A DNA stretch of 64,000 nucleotides from Roseovarius sp. W115 (lineage in GTDB: Bacteria; Pseudomonadota; Alphaproteobacteria; Rhodobacterales; Rhodobacteraceae), in assembly GCF_032842945.2 (NCBI RefSeq), contig NZ_CP146606.1, positions 2,546,501-2,610,500 of the forward strand, written 5' to 3'. Every line of letters starts with the position of its first letter. Position 1 is the stretch's first letter. Position numbers and translations under genes: made by a program. Positions 20,585 to 29,510 of the stretch are shown one piece after another. Under the pieces are notes generated by a model. It ran no database searches. It was not told the origin of the DNA and saw nothing but the letters and a program-made list of their open reading frames with translations.

Positions 20585-21877
20585 CTATTTTACGACATAT
20601 AACTGTTGCCGGGGTGCCGCGGTGCCCGAGATCAGCGCATCGTAGGGATCATCGGCGCTCAGCATCATATCAACAGTCTGGCGCAAAAGCTGTCGGCGGC
20701 CGCGTGCGGAATAAAACCCGCCTGCCACCTGGCTGGTTTCCAGCAGATAACGCCGGTAATCGGCATAGGCTTTGCGATCCGGCCGCTCAGCTCCAGCAAA
20801 GAAGTCGCGCAAGGGTTTGGTCGAGGTGAATTCCGGCTTGGCATAGACCGCCTGACCAAAGGTTTTAAGCGGAATACCGCGCCACAGAACCTGTTGGGCG
20901 GCTGTGGAATTAACCGTCACGGCGCTGCGCGCTTCATCCAGGAGCTGCGCCAGCTTGCCGCCACGCACATAATGCACGCGATCCTCGATATTATACTTTT
21001 TTGCCAGCCTCTTAAGCTCTGGCTGGATCGGTGCACGCCCGTCTTCCAGAGGATGCGCCTTGACCACGAGATGGTGATGCTGCGGCGCACCCTCGGCAAA
21101 GCTTTCGGTCACCGTTTCCAGAAAATCGGTCATCGTCGAAAAGGGCGAATGCATTTGGAACGACGCGTCATGCTCCAGCTGCAGCAACGCCAGGTGATAG
21201 GGGAACCCGCCATGGCGAATGCGTGATGTGGCGATACGGCGTTCAATCGCCTGCGCTGGCATCAGCAACAGACGTTTGAGATAGAGCTTGAACTCCTGCC
21301 CCACGCTCAACGCGCGATGGGGACGGAAATTGCGGTAGTTTCCGTTCAAAAGCAGAACGGCGCCGTGATAAACAGCGCCATAAAACACATGCTGGCGCAT
21401 ATCACCCCAGGAGGCCGGGGGCAGGGCGCTGTCCATATCAGAATTCTTCAGGGCGGTGCGCATATCGTCCACGCTCATATGCATCAGCCGTGAATGCCCG
21501 TTCGAGCCGCCGCGCTCATAAGTCACCCAATAAGGGCGCATGTACCCTTCTTCAAAGACATGCACAGCCAGACCAAGCGCCTTGGCCTCTTGCACGGCAT
21601 GGGCGTGGATGGGGCGCGTGTCGCCGTAAATGACAATGTCGGTCACACCCTTTTCGGCCACAAGATTCCGGAACGTGGGGCGCCAGTCGGTCTGCGTGCC
21701 ATTGAAAGGGATGTAGCTGTCCTTGTCGCGCCAGAAGAGTGCGTCACCTGCATTGAACCCCACGCGCCACACCGACGCGCCGGTTCGTTTGAGCATATTG
21801 CCCAAACGCGCAAAAAAGGGCCCATGAGGACCCTGCAAAAACAGGAAGGTTCGTTGGCCTACAGACGGCACACTCAT
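20585..21877 (-). CDS. kpsS: KpsS-like capsule polysaccharide glycosyltransferase
   Basis: A 430-residue protein beginning MSVPSVGQRTFLFLQGPHGPFF, the family's N-terminal pattern. Other conserved parts are FEEGYMRPYWVTYERGG, LVVKAHPLEDGR and STAAQQVLWRGIPLKTFGQAVY. Family knowledge: KpsS adds the first beta-Kdo to phosphatidylglycerol in ABC-exported capsules; KpsC extends it. The ATG at 21877 is preferred over an upstream GTG (21904) because AGAGGCGAG lies before it. It heads the kpsS-OPX-kpsC operon, divergent from ribE. Confidence 0.88.
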   Translation of the reverse strand: MSVPSVGQRTFLFLQGPHGPFFARLGNMLKRTGASVWRVGFNAGDALFWRDKDSYIPFNGTQTDWRPTFRNLVAEKGVTDIVIYGDTRPIHAHAVQEAKALGLAVHVFEEGYMRPYWVTYERGGSNGHSRLMHMSVDDMRTALKNSDMDSALPPASWGDMRQHVFYGAVYHGAVLLLNGNYRNFRPHRALSVGQEFKLYLKRLLLMPAQAIERRIATSRIRHGGFPYHLALLQLEHDASFQMHSPFSTMTDFLETVTESFAEGAPQHHHLVVKAHPLEDGRAPIQPELKRLAKKYNIEDRVHYVRGGKLAQLLDEARSAVTVNSTAAQQVLWRGIPLKTFGQAVYAKPEFTSTKPLRDFFAGAERPDRKAYADYRRYLLETSQVAGGFYSARGRRQLLRQTVDMMLSADDPYDALISGTAAPRQQLYVVK

Positions 21878-22042
21878 AAACACTCGCCTCTTGTCACGTT
21901 TCACGCGCTGCTCATTTTTGTCATTATTACAGCAGGATTAAGGCAAAATTAAGGCTGAATCCATGGGTGTTTGCCTCTCAACATGTCTTGTCATGCCAGT
22001 TCCCGCGCTTTAGGTGCAAAGGGGCAAGTTGGGAGACATGCG

Positions 22043-22630
22043 ATGTTTACAGGCATTGTGACCGATATGGGAGAAATCCGGCAGGTTGAGCAACGCGGTG
22101 ATCTGCGGGCCCGCATCGCCACGCGCTATGACATGAGCCGCGTTGATATCGGCGCGTCGATTTCCTGTGATGGAGTGTGCCTGACCGTGGTGGCCAAGGG
22201 CGCGGATTGGTTTGACGTGGATGTCTCGGCTGAGACCGTGTCGAAGACCAATCTCGGCACATGGGCGGCGGGGCGTACGGTCAATCTTGAACGTGCTCTG
22301 CGCGTCGGCGATGAGCTTGGCGGGCACATTGTATCAGGGCATGTGGATGGCTTGGCCGAAGTGGTGGAGGTCCGCGACGAAGGCGACAGCACCCGCGTCA
22401 GCCTACGCGCGCCCGATAGCCTCGCGCGGTTCATCGCCCCCAAAGGGTCGGTGGCGCTGAACGGAACATCTCTGACTGTGAATGAGGTTGAGGATCTGGT
22501 GTTCGGGATCAACTTTATTCCGCATACCAAAGAGGTGACAACCTGGGGCCGCGTGGCCGTGGGGGATCAGGTCAATCTGGAGATCGACACGCTGGCACGC
22601 TATGTGGCGCGCCTTGCGGAAATGTCGTGA
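22043..22630 (+). CDS. ribE: Riboflavin synthase, alpha subunit
   Basis: A 195-residue riboflavin synthase that dismutates two lumazine molecules to riboflavin. The N-terminus MFTGIVTDMGEI is diagnostic. Two lumazine-binding repeats follow (about residues 1-95 and 96-190; GVCLTVV in the first and GTSLTVNEV in the second are equivalent positions). The ATG at 22043 with GGGAGA upstream is used. I saw no FMN riboswitch in the 165 bases before it. The gene is separated from ribD by the capsule locus. Confidence 0.95.
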   Translation: MFTGIVTDMGEIRQVEQRGDLRARIATRYDMSRVDIGASISCDGVCLTVVAKGADWFDVDVSAETVSKTNLGTWAAGRTVNLERALRVGDELGGHIVSGHVDGLAEVVEVRDEGDSTRVSLRAPDSLARFIAPKGSVALNGTSLTVNEVEDLVFGINFIPHTKEVTTWGRVAVGDQVNLEIDTLARYVARLAEMS

Positions 22631-22640
22631 ACACAAGGGT

Positions 22641-23696
22641 TTAGGCCCAGATATCCCCGATTGTGAAGCCTTCCTGAAACGGATCGGTCGGATCAAGCGT
22701 GTAGTTCGACATGCCATAGATCCACCCCTGACCGGAGAGTGTCGGCACGATGGCCTCATATCCGGCCACGTCTGTCAGTTCCTCGATCCGTCCCGTGAAG
22801 TTCGTTCCCAGCGGTCCGGCATGCACATAGTCCTGTCCCGGCTTAAGCAGCCCGCGTTTGTGCAAGACCGCCATGCGCGCGCAGGTGCCTGTCCCGCAAG
22901 GTGACCGATCCAGGGTACCGGGCAGCGCATGAGGCCGCGCCGGATCAAACCCGCCGGTGGACACGGTGACGGCGTTCTTCCCATCTGTGTCGGGGTCAGT
23001 GGGCGCACCGTAAAGCTGGCTGATCGTGGGGCCGGTGATGTCGGGGTTTTCGGGGTGCGTCACCGGCAGTTGCGCACGTGCGGCGGCCAATATGCGCTCG
23101 GAGGTTTGCACAATCTGCGCGCCGTTCTCTGCCTCCAGCGATACCCCAAGCGCATCGGCATCGGCCATGACGTAAAACATCCCGCCCCAGCCGATATCAA
23201 CCGTGATCCGCCCCAGCCCCTCGACCTCCAGCGACGCGTCCAGATGCATCGCAAAGGCCGGGACATTCTTGAACGTGACACGCGTGACTTTGCCATCTGC
23301 GCAGTCCGCTCTGACGCGGATCAGCCCTGCCGGCGCTTCGAGGGTCAGCTCAGTCACAGGCTCGACCATCGAAAGCATGCCGGTCTCCAAAAGGACCGTG
23401 ACCACGCAGATTGTGTTCGATCCCGACATGGGCGGATATTCCGTCTGCTCCATGATGATGAACCCGGCATCGGCATCGGGGTGACAGGGCGGCACGATGA
23501 GGTTGGCGCAGAGTGCAGGTTGCCCACGCGGCTCGCGCAGCATGAGCTTGCGAAGATCATCTACATGCGTTTGCATGTACTGCATCTGCGCAAACACCGT
23601 CTCGCCTTGCAAAACTGGCGCACCGGCGGTGATGACACGCCCCGGTTCGCCCTCGGCATGAGCCTCAACAGCGGTGATCACTCGGGATGTACGCAT
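22641..23696 (-). CDS. Proline racemase superfamily enzyme, Ser/Cys type
   Basis: A 351-residue enzyme acting on proline or a hydroxyproline. The two positions that act as general acid/base in the family are Ser91 (PPMSGSNTIC, normally MCGH in racemases) and Cys267 (DRSPCGTGTC). Cys/Cys pairs are racemases/epimerases and Cys/Thr pairs trans-3-hydroxyproline dehydratases. Ser/Cys members have been linked to hydroxyproline dehydration and/or epimerisation, so hydroxyproline metabolism is most likely here. It is the last gene of a coupled operon, 12 bases after the DUF3726-like gene. Confidence 0.85.
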   Translation of the reverse strand: MRTSRVITAVEAHAEGEPGRVITAGAPVLQGETVFAQMQYMQTHVDDLRKLMLREPRGQPALCANLIVPPCHPDADAGFIIMEQTEYPPMSGSNTICVVTVLLETGMLSMVEPVTELTLEAPAGLIRVRADCADGKVTRVTFKNVPAFAMHLDASLEVEGLGRITVDIGWGGMFYVMADADALGVSLEAENGAQIVQTSERILAAARAQLPVTHPENPDITGPTISQLYGAPTDPDTDGKNAVTVSTGGFDPARPHALPGTLDRSPCGTGTCARMAVLHKRGLLKPGQDYVHAGPLGTNFTGRIEELTDVAGYEAIVPTLSGQGWIYGMSNYTLDPTDPFQEGFTIGDIWA

Positions 23697-23708
23697 ATGT
23701 CCCCCGGC

Positions 23709-24374
23709 TCAGTCATTGTCCGTCAGACCCGCGCCAGCGCCGCTGAGACGGCTTTCCTCGGTTTCAGGCGCATAGGTGCGCTGGGCGAAGGCCGTCAGAG
23801 TGGCGGTCGTTTCTGCTGACATGTCCGCGCGGTAACAGCGGGTCAGCCGCGCGCCTAGCGTGGGTTTGACCTCTGGGATGGTCGCAGGCGACAGGCGCAC
23901 CCACTCTGCCCTTGACGTTTGCCGCGCATTCTTTGGGTCATCAAGATAGGTCTCACCATCCGCGCGGGTGAGTGTCAGGCCTTCCCAGCTGAGGGACAGC
24001 GCCGCACCGGTGCGATCAGCAGCCCAAACCGCGTAAGGGATCAAAAGCATAGGCTGCAGCACAGGGCCAAGCGACAAAGACGCACCATTGGCCCAGTCAG
24101 AGGCCAGATCACACAACACGGCACCGGTCGTAATCGGGCAGAGCGCGCCACTTTTGGCCGTCCAGGTCTTTGAAAGCGAAGCAGGTCCCAACTCAGATGT
24201 GGCAACGCCATCGGTCTGCGTCAAAAGCTGGGCCAACGCTGCAGCGCCCGGCCATCCTGCGGCAGAGGTCCAGCGTGTGGCCTTGCCTGCTTCTTCTGCC
24301 AGCCCCCAGCTATAGCCCGCGCCTCGCGCGGCCTTACGCGCGAGACCTTCCACCTCGTTCAGGGACCAGCTCAT
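23709..24374 (-). CDS. DUF3726-like protein of unknown function
   Basis: A 221-residue protein starting MSWSLNEVEGLARKAARGAGYSW. It is Ala-rich and has no signal peptide or membrane segment, so it is probably cytosolic. The opening resembles the DUF3726 family, which has no known activity; this match is from memory. The start codon overlaps the stop of the upstream 559-residue gene (ATGA at 24374-24371), so the two products are probably made in equal amounts and may form a complex. Context suggests a role in the same catabolic step as the proline racemase-like enzyme. Confidence 0.7.
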   Translation of the reverse strand: MSWSLNEVEGLARKAARGAGYSWGLAEEAGKATRWTSAAGWPGAAALAQLLTQTDGVATSELGPASLSKTWTAKSGALCPITTGAVLCDLASDWANGASLSLGPVLQPMLLIPYAVWAADRTGAALSLSWEGLTLTRADGETYLDDPKNARQTSRAEWVRLSPATIPEVKPTLGARLTRCYRADMSAETTATLTAFAQRTYAPETEESRLSGAGAGLTDND

Positions 24375-26050
24375 TGCGCCGCAATGGGCAGAGGCGGCAA
24401 GGTCCAGTCGTCGCTCGCCTGCGCCAACTCGTGGGGGAAGGGCGCGTGCTGGTACATGTTGATCCTGAGCCAGCGGTCTGAGCGGGGATCGAAATGGCAA
24501 GCGCCAAAGAAACTGAGTTTCAGGCGCAGCATGTCGATGGGCAACATCTCGGCGCTCAGGGTATTGTCGCGGATTTCGGCGTAAGGCAGGCGTGCTGCGA
24601 TTTGCGCGCGGCGGGTCACATGGCGATGCTCGGGATGGGCCAGAAGGAAGGCTGCCACGGTGGTCTCGTCGGTCTGTTTCAGCGCCGTGTAAAGACGTGT
24701 CGCATCTCGTCCCGGACCAAGAGGTTGCTCATAAGGCTCAATCGGCTCTTCAAACCGCTCGCCAAGGCGCGGCTCCAGCTTGGCCTCTGACACATACCAA
24801 ACGCGCGCGTGGCTCTCCGGCGTGTCCCAATCAATATCCAGCGCCCAGCCATAGACATCCTCAAGGATGGTTTGCAACGTGGCCACGGACATTGTGCCGT
24901 CAATCGGAAAGGTCATATGCTCGTCAGTGGCCATGCAATCGGTCAACCCGTCAACAAGGTCACCATACGGCTCTAGCAGCAGTGCGGCCAGCTGTTCCTG
25001 CCCTTCCAAGGACAATTCAGTCTGCGCCCAGACCCAAAGCCGGTTCCAGGGTTGATCAGAGGTCAGATCAACCGTTTCCACATGCGCCTGCAGCGCCGCC
25101 ATATCCGAGCGTAATGCGTTTAACTTCTTGATTTGAAGGGGATGTTCTGACCTCCATGCATTCGCATGAATTTTGGCGCGCGCAACAAAGCGACGAAGGG
25201 CCTGCACGTCTGTCACTGTGGCCTCAGGCAGGGACCGCACCCGGGACAGCGCCTCTTCGCGCGCGGCAATCCAGGCGTTGAGCAAGGCAGGATGGGTGAC
25301 CAGAAACGGCGCCATGCCGAGGCCAGTGGAATTGCCAATGCCAAACCGTCGCCGCAGGTTCGGGTCGAGCGGCACAGCCCTTTCGGGTGCTCTCATACGG
25401 GCCATATGCTCGACGAGATCCATCACGAAAGCGCGGGTCAGAAACACCGACAGCATCTCGATCTGAAAGGGGCCAGCACATTCCGGACGGTGGCGTGTTT
25501 GCTCGCGGTCCGCCGCGCCGAACTTGCCCGAACCATAGACGGCGGTGGTGCGCATCAGATATCCGACATCGCCCACTTTGGTCTCATCCGGCTGTTGCCC
25601 CGAGGCCAGCGCCTCAACCACGTGATCCCATAGCCGCACAGACCGGTTGGCGCGCGACAGGCTCAACTCGCGGTCGCTGACGCGTCCGGCCTCTTGCAAG
25701 GGCACGTTTTGCGACAGCCGCGTGATATCATCTTGCGTTGGCACGCCGTCAAACAGGGTGAACGTGGCATCCCAAGCAGTCGCAATCACCCGGTCAGAGC
25801 GCTGCTCGGGGGGCAGATCATGGGCAAAGGCCAACAAGGAATAGGTGCGGTCCGGCCCCTTGGCCGTGTAGACCGCGTGGCCCTCCCCATTTGCGTCAAT
25901 GTCGAAGACAGGGACGTCAAATTTCCACGCCTCACGGCTCAGCCGCCGCAACAATTGCCGCATAAAGCTCAGCCGACACTGATGCGCCGAGCCAAGCCGC
26001 GCCAGCGTCATGACCTCATTGGGGTCGCGAGGTGGGATCACTTCAACCAT
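24371..26050 (-). CDS. Large protein of unknown function in hydroxyproline-type operon
   Basis: A 559-residue protein with no signal peptide or obvious membrane segment. I do not recognise a domain. It starts MVEVIPPRDPNEVMTLARLGSAHQCRLSF and has a Trp/His-rich C-terminal region. The ATG at 26050 is chosen because it overlaps the upstream dipeptidase stop by eight bases and ends the region of good coding pattern; an earlier start 60 bases upstream would run deep into the dipeptidase gene. Coupled on both sides to neighbours, it probably works with the DUF3726-like protein. Confidence 0.7.
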   Translation of the reverse strand: MVEVIPPRDPNEVMTLARLGSAHQCRLSFMRQLLRRLSREAWKFDVPVFDIDANGEGHAVYTAKGPDRTYSLLAFAHDLPPEQRSDRVIATAWDATFTLFDGVPTQDDITRLSQNVPLQEAGRVSDRELSLSRANRSVRLWDHVVEALASGQQPDETKVGDVGYLMRTTAVYGSGKFGAADREQTRHRPECAGPFQIEMLSVFLTRAFVMDLVEHMARMRAPERAVPLDPNLRRRFGIGNSTGLGMAPFLVTHPALLNAWIAAREEALSRVRSLPEATVTDVQALRRFVARAKIHANAWRSEHPLQIKKLNALRSDMAALQAHVETVDLTSDQPWNRLWVWAQTELSLEGQEQLAALLLEPYGDLVDGLTDCMATDEHMTFPIDGTMSVATLQTILEDVYGWALDIDWDTPESHARVWYVSEAKLEPRLGERFEEPIEPYEQPLGPGRDATRLYTALKQTDETTVAAFLLAHPEHRHVTRRAQIAARLPYAEIRDNTLSAEMLPIDMLRLKLSFFGACHFDPRSDRWLRINMYQHAPFPHELAQASDDWTLPPLPIAAQ

Positions 26051-27026
26051 CTGACGGCACAAAGTTTTTCTCAAAGAACCGGAACCAGTTGTCCCCCATA
26101 ATGTCCGCAATTTCCCGCGCGTTAAAGCCCACCTCTTTCAGCCCCTCTTCCAGTCGCGGAAAATCGGCATTGGTGTGGAACCAGTAAGGTTGCTTGGGAA
26201 AGCCCGGATTGGCGGCAGAGCCTTCGCCATAGTCGATTTCCTTGGTCCAGCGTCCCACGCGCATCCATTCCACCACGCTGTCAGGCTGGTTCTGACACAG
26301 GTCAGACCCGATGCCGAAATGCGTTACGCCATAGCGTTCTGCCGTGTCGGCAATCATCTGACAGAACCCTTTGAGCGTGCAGTCGCTGCCCCCGGCCAGG
26401 TGATGCGGATAGATCGAAAAGCCCATCATCCCGCCATTTTGCACCACGGCGCGGATCACGTCATCGGGTTTGTTGCGGCGCGCGGCATGCCAGTCAAACG
26501 GGTTGGCATGGGTGATCGCGATAGGCCGCTCGGAATGGTCCGCCGCCTCAATGGTCGACCGGTCGGCGGAATGCGACATGTCAACAACAAGCCCCACGCG
26601 GTTCATCTCTCGGATCACCTGCTTGCCCATGCGCGTGAGGCCGGGGTCCTCGTCCTCGTAACATCCCGTCGCGAGAAGCGACTGGTTGTTATAAGTCAGT
26701 TGCATAAACCGCGCGCCTAGGTCGTGCCAGACTTCAACGAGGCCGATGTCGTCCTCAATCGGCGAGGGGTTCTGAAAGCCAAAGAAAATCGCCGTGCGTC
26801 CGGTGTCATGGGCCAGTTTCACATCACTGGCCCAGCGACCCTTCATGATCAGATCAGGATGTTGTTCGAACCACCGGTTCCACTGTTCCACATTCAGAAC
26901 CGTTTCGCGGAAATTTTCGTGGTAGGAAATGGTGACGTGCACCGCATCAAGCCCGCCCTCTCGCATCTGGCGAAAGATGTCTTCCGACCAGTTGCAATAT
27001 TGAAGGCAGTCGATGCGATAGGTCAT
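26043..27026 (-). CDS. M19 (renal dipeptidase) family protein with altered metal site
   Basis: A 327-residue member of the M19 dipeptidase/amidohydrolase fold. Present: VVDMSHSAD and ITHANPF (the two C-terminal zinc histidines) and GIGSDLCQ (catalytic Asp region). Missing: the N-terminal HxD zinc ligands (the usual VDGHND-like segment is replaced by RIDCLQYCNW), and the bridging glutamate region reads GFQNPSP. Half of the binuclear zinc site therefore appears lost, so it may not be a peptidase at all. It overlaps the aldehyde dehydrogenase gene by four bases and the 559-residue gene by eight. Confidence 0.85.
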   Translation of the reverse strand: MTYRIDCLQYCNWSEDIFRQMREGGLDAVHVTISYHENFRETVLNVEQWNRWFEQHPDLIMKGRWASDVKLAHDTGRTAIFFGFQNPSPIEDDIGLVEVWHDLGARFMQLTYNNQSLLATGCYEDEDPGLTRMGKQVIREMNRVGLVVDMSHSADRSTIEAADHSERPIAITHANPFDWHAARRNKPDDVIRAVVQNGGMMGFSIYPHHLAGGSDCTLKGFCQMIADTAERYGVTHFGIGSDLCQNQPDSVVEWMRVGRWTKEIDYGEGSAANPGFPKQPYWFHTNADFPRLEEGLKEVGFNAREIADIMGDNWFRFFEKNFVPSDG

Positions 27027-28474
27027 TTTGGCACCCCTGATGAGATATAGGCCGTCTTGACCACTGTATAGAATTCGCGCGCATGAATGCCCTGTTCACG
27101 CGGGCCATAAGAGCTATCGCCGCGCCCGCCGAACTGCACGTGATAATCGGTGCCTGCGGTGGGTAGGTTCACTGTGACCACACCGGTTTGCGCATTCCGA
27201 CGGAAGTGGTTGGCGCGGGCGAGGGATGTGGTGACAATGCCTGAGGTGAGGCCGAAATTGGTGTCATTCACAACGTTGAGCGCCTCGTCATAGCCCGAGA
27301 CCTTGATCACCGCTGTGAGCGGCGCGAACATCTCTTCGCGGTTGATGCGCATGTCGTTGGTGCTGTTCAGGAAAACACCGGGGGACATGTAATAGCCCTC
27401 ATGCGGCATCTCCAGCCGTGCCCCGCCGCAGGCCAGCTCTGCCCCTTCGGATTTGCCCAGCTCAACATAGGCCAGGTTCTCATTCAGTTGCTGTTCAGAG
27501 ACCACCGGCCCCATCTGCGTGCCGTCCTCCAGCGCATGGCCGACTTTCATCGCCTTGGCCCCGGCCATGAGTTTCTCGACAAAGGCGTCGTGGATGCCCT
27601 CATGCACCACAAGGCGCGAGGAGGCCGTGCATTTCTGTCCAGTGCCGCCAAATGCGCCGCCCAAGGCCAGAGTGACCGCCAAATCAAGATCGGCGTCCTC
27701 CATCACGGCCAGTGCATTCTTGGAGCCCATCTCAAGCTGGAGCCGAGTGAAATTCGCTGCTGCTGTCGATGCAATCTGGCGGCCTACTGGCACGGAGCCG
27801 GTAAAGGAAATCGCCTGAATGTCAGGGCTTTCAATCAGAGCCTGACCAATCTCGCCGCCCGCGCCCATCACAAGCTGAAAGAGGCCCGGTGGGATGTCCT
27901 GCTTGGCAATAATCTCGGTCAGGGCCACAGCCGAGGCCGGCGTGATATTGGCCGGCTTCCAGATCACCGCATTGCCATAAGCTAGCGCCGGGGCAATCTT
28001 CCAACTCGCTGTGGCCGTTGGGAAATTCCAGGGGCTGATGATCGCCACGGTGCCCACCGGCTCGCGGCGCACGTCAATTTCGATATCGGGGCGCACGGAG
28101 TCGGCATTCTCGCCCAACTGGCGCAGCACTTCATGGGCGTAATAGGTGAAAAACTGCCCCGCGCGATAGACCTCGCCTTTGCCCTCCGCAAAAGGCTTGC
28201 CCTCTTCGCGGCTCAAAAGCGTGCCCAGGTCCTCGGCCCGCGCCATCATCTCGGAACCGATGGCATGCAACACGGCCTGTTTGCGCTCCAGCCCATGGCT
28301 GGCCCAGGTGATTTGCGCCTCCTTGGCGGCGGCAATGGCATCATTCAACTGCGCGCGGCTGGCCTGCGTAAAGTGGCCGATCACGTCGCTCAGATCAGAA
28401 GGATTGCGGTTTTCGACCTCTGATGGGCCGCTGACCCAGTTCCCTGCGATATAGTTCTGTTTCAGCTCAGCCAT
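27023..28474 (-). CDS. NAD(P)-dependent aldehyde dehydrogenase (2-oxoglutarate semialdehyde type)
   Basis: A 483-residue aldehyde dehydrogenase. It has cofactor motifs ISPWNFPTATASWKIAPAL and SFTGSVPVG, the general base Glu in LEMGSKN, and the nucleophile Cys in GGTGQKCTASSR. The N-terminal pattern and length resemble 2-oxoglutarate semialdehyde dehydrogenases of the hydroxyproline and pentose-acid pathways, which suits the operon. It is the first enzyme gene after the LysR regulator (98-base gap) and overlaps the M19 gene by four bases. Confidence 0.88.
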   Translation of the reverse strand: MAELKQNYIAGNWVSGPSEVENRNPSDLSDVIGHFTQASRAQLNDAIAAAKEAQITWASHGLERKQAVLHAIGSEMMARAEDLGTLLSREEGKPFAEGKGEVYRAGQFFTYYAHEVLRQLGENADSVRPDIEIDVRREPVGTVAIISPWNFPTATASWKIAPALAYGNAVIWKPANITPASAVALTEIIAKQDIPPGLFQLVMGAGGEIGQALIESPDIQAISFTGSVPVGRQIASTAAANFTRLQLEMGSKNALAVMEDADLDLAVTLALGGAFGGTGQKCTASSRLVVHEGIHDAFVEKLMAGAKAMKVGHALEDGTQMGPVVSEQQLNENLAYVELGKSEGAELACGGARLEMPHEGYYMSPGVFLNSTNDMRINREEMFAPLTAVIKVSGYDEALNVVNDTNFGLTSGIVTTSLARANHFRRNAQTGVVTVNLPTAGTDYHVQFGGRGDSSYGPREQGIHAREFYTVVKTAYISSGVPK

Positions 28475-28571
28475 GTGATGTCATCCCGTGAGTGGTGGAG
28501 TTTCACTTTTTTCTTATCCTGCGAATTAAGGCAAACGAGAAATTGTTTAGGAAATTTCAGATTTTCTGTAT

Positions 28572-29453
28572 TCAGACATGCGCAAGGCGAATGTTCTGAT
28601 TGCGAATGACCTCTGTCAAAGCCACCGCGGCAGGGGACATGTCCTGATCCGGCGGTGTCAGCATCCAAATCTCGCGCCGGAGCGTTTTGTCCGACAGCGG
28701 CAAGAATGTCAGGTCATCCCCGGCATCAAACGCGGCCAATTCCGGCAAGACGGTCACGCCCATGCCTGCGCGCACAAGGCTCAGGATCGAAGCTGTGTTT
28801 CGGACATGTAGCGTGGCGCTATCCTGAATACGGCGAAATTCTGGATCAGGGATCAATTGCCCCAGATCATTGGCAATGAAAGGCGTGTCCTGAAGGTCGG
28901 ACCAACCCAGATCGTCCCAGTTTTTTGTCAAAGGATGATCTGCGGGACAGATGACACCAAACCGGTCAGAGAACAGCAAGTGTCGTTCGAACCGTGGCAA
29001 CGGACGCAGGCTGGCCAGCGCAATATCGACGCGCCCTGCCTGAAGCTCGTGGCCGATGCTGGCGCTGTCAATGTCGCGCATGTCGATGCGCACATCCGGA
29101 TGGTGATTGGCAAAGCTGCGCAGGACATGCGGCATCAAAACTTTGGCCACAGAGGGCGTCACAGCCAATCGCACATGACCCGCCTCGGCGCGCGACAGCC
29201 CCTCAATCGCAGCCACAGTGCGGTCGAAATGATTGAGCTCTCGTTTGGCTTCGATGCGCACCAAATCGCCCAGCCGGGTCAGGTGCGACTTGCGCCCCGG
29301 TTTGAACAGCGGCGCGCCGATGTGATCTTCCAGTTGTTGCAACATCATCGACACCGCAGAGGGTGTGCGCCCAAGCTCTTTGGCCGCATCACTCAGGTTG
29401 CCGCGGTCGGCCACAGTTAGAAAACAGCGAAGCATGTCAATTTTGATTGCCAT
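28572..29453 (-). CDS. LysR family regulator of the hydroxyproline-type operon
   Basis: A 293-residue LysR-type regulator with an N-terminal winged helix-turn-helix (MLRCFLTVADRGNLSDAAKELGRTPSAVSMMLQQLE, about residues 6-40) and a C-terminal effector domain. The ATG at 29453 (MAIKID) is preferred over a GTG two codons earlier. It lies upstream of, and in the same direction as, the aldehyde dehydrogenase operon. That is unusual for LysR genes, which are often divergent, but it suggests control of that operon. Ligand unknown. Confidence 0.85.
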   Translation of the reverse strand: MAIKIDMLRCFLTVADRGNLSDAAKELGRTPSAVSMMLQQLEDHIGAPLFKPGRKSHLTRLGDLVRIEAKRELNHFDRTVAAIEGLSRAEAGHVRLAVTPSVAKVLMPHVLRSFANHHPDVRIDMRDIDSASIGHELQAGRVDIALASLRPLPRFERHLLFSDRFGVICPADHPLTKNWDDLGWSDLQDTPFIANDLGQLIPDPEFRRIQDSATLHVRNTASILSLVRAGMGVTVLPELAAFDAGDDLTFLPLSDKTLRREIWMLTPPDQDMSPAAVALTEVIRNQNIRLAHV

Positions 29454-29510
29454 TTTCACTTTATCTGAAAATTAGGAGTAGAATTCAAGTCAGGCTGAAC
29501 TCTTTTGCGG

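Noticed and set aside
21878-22042. FMN riboswitch before ribE
   Set aside because: The interval is short and lacks the conserved riboswitch core; I see no supporting sequence.
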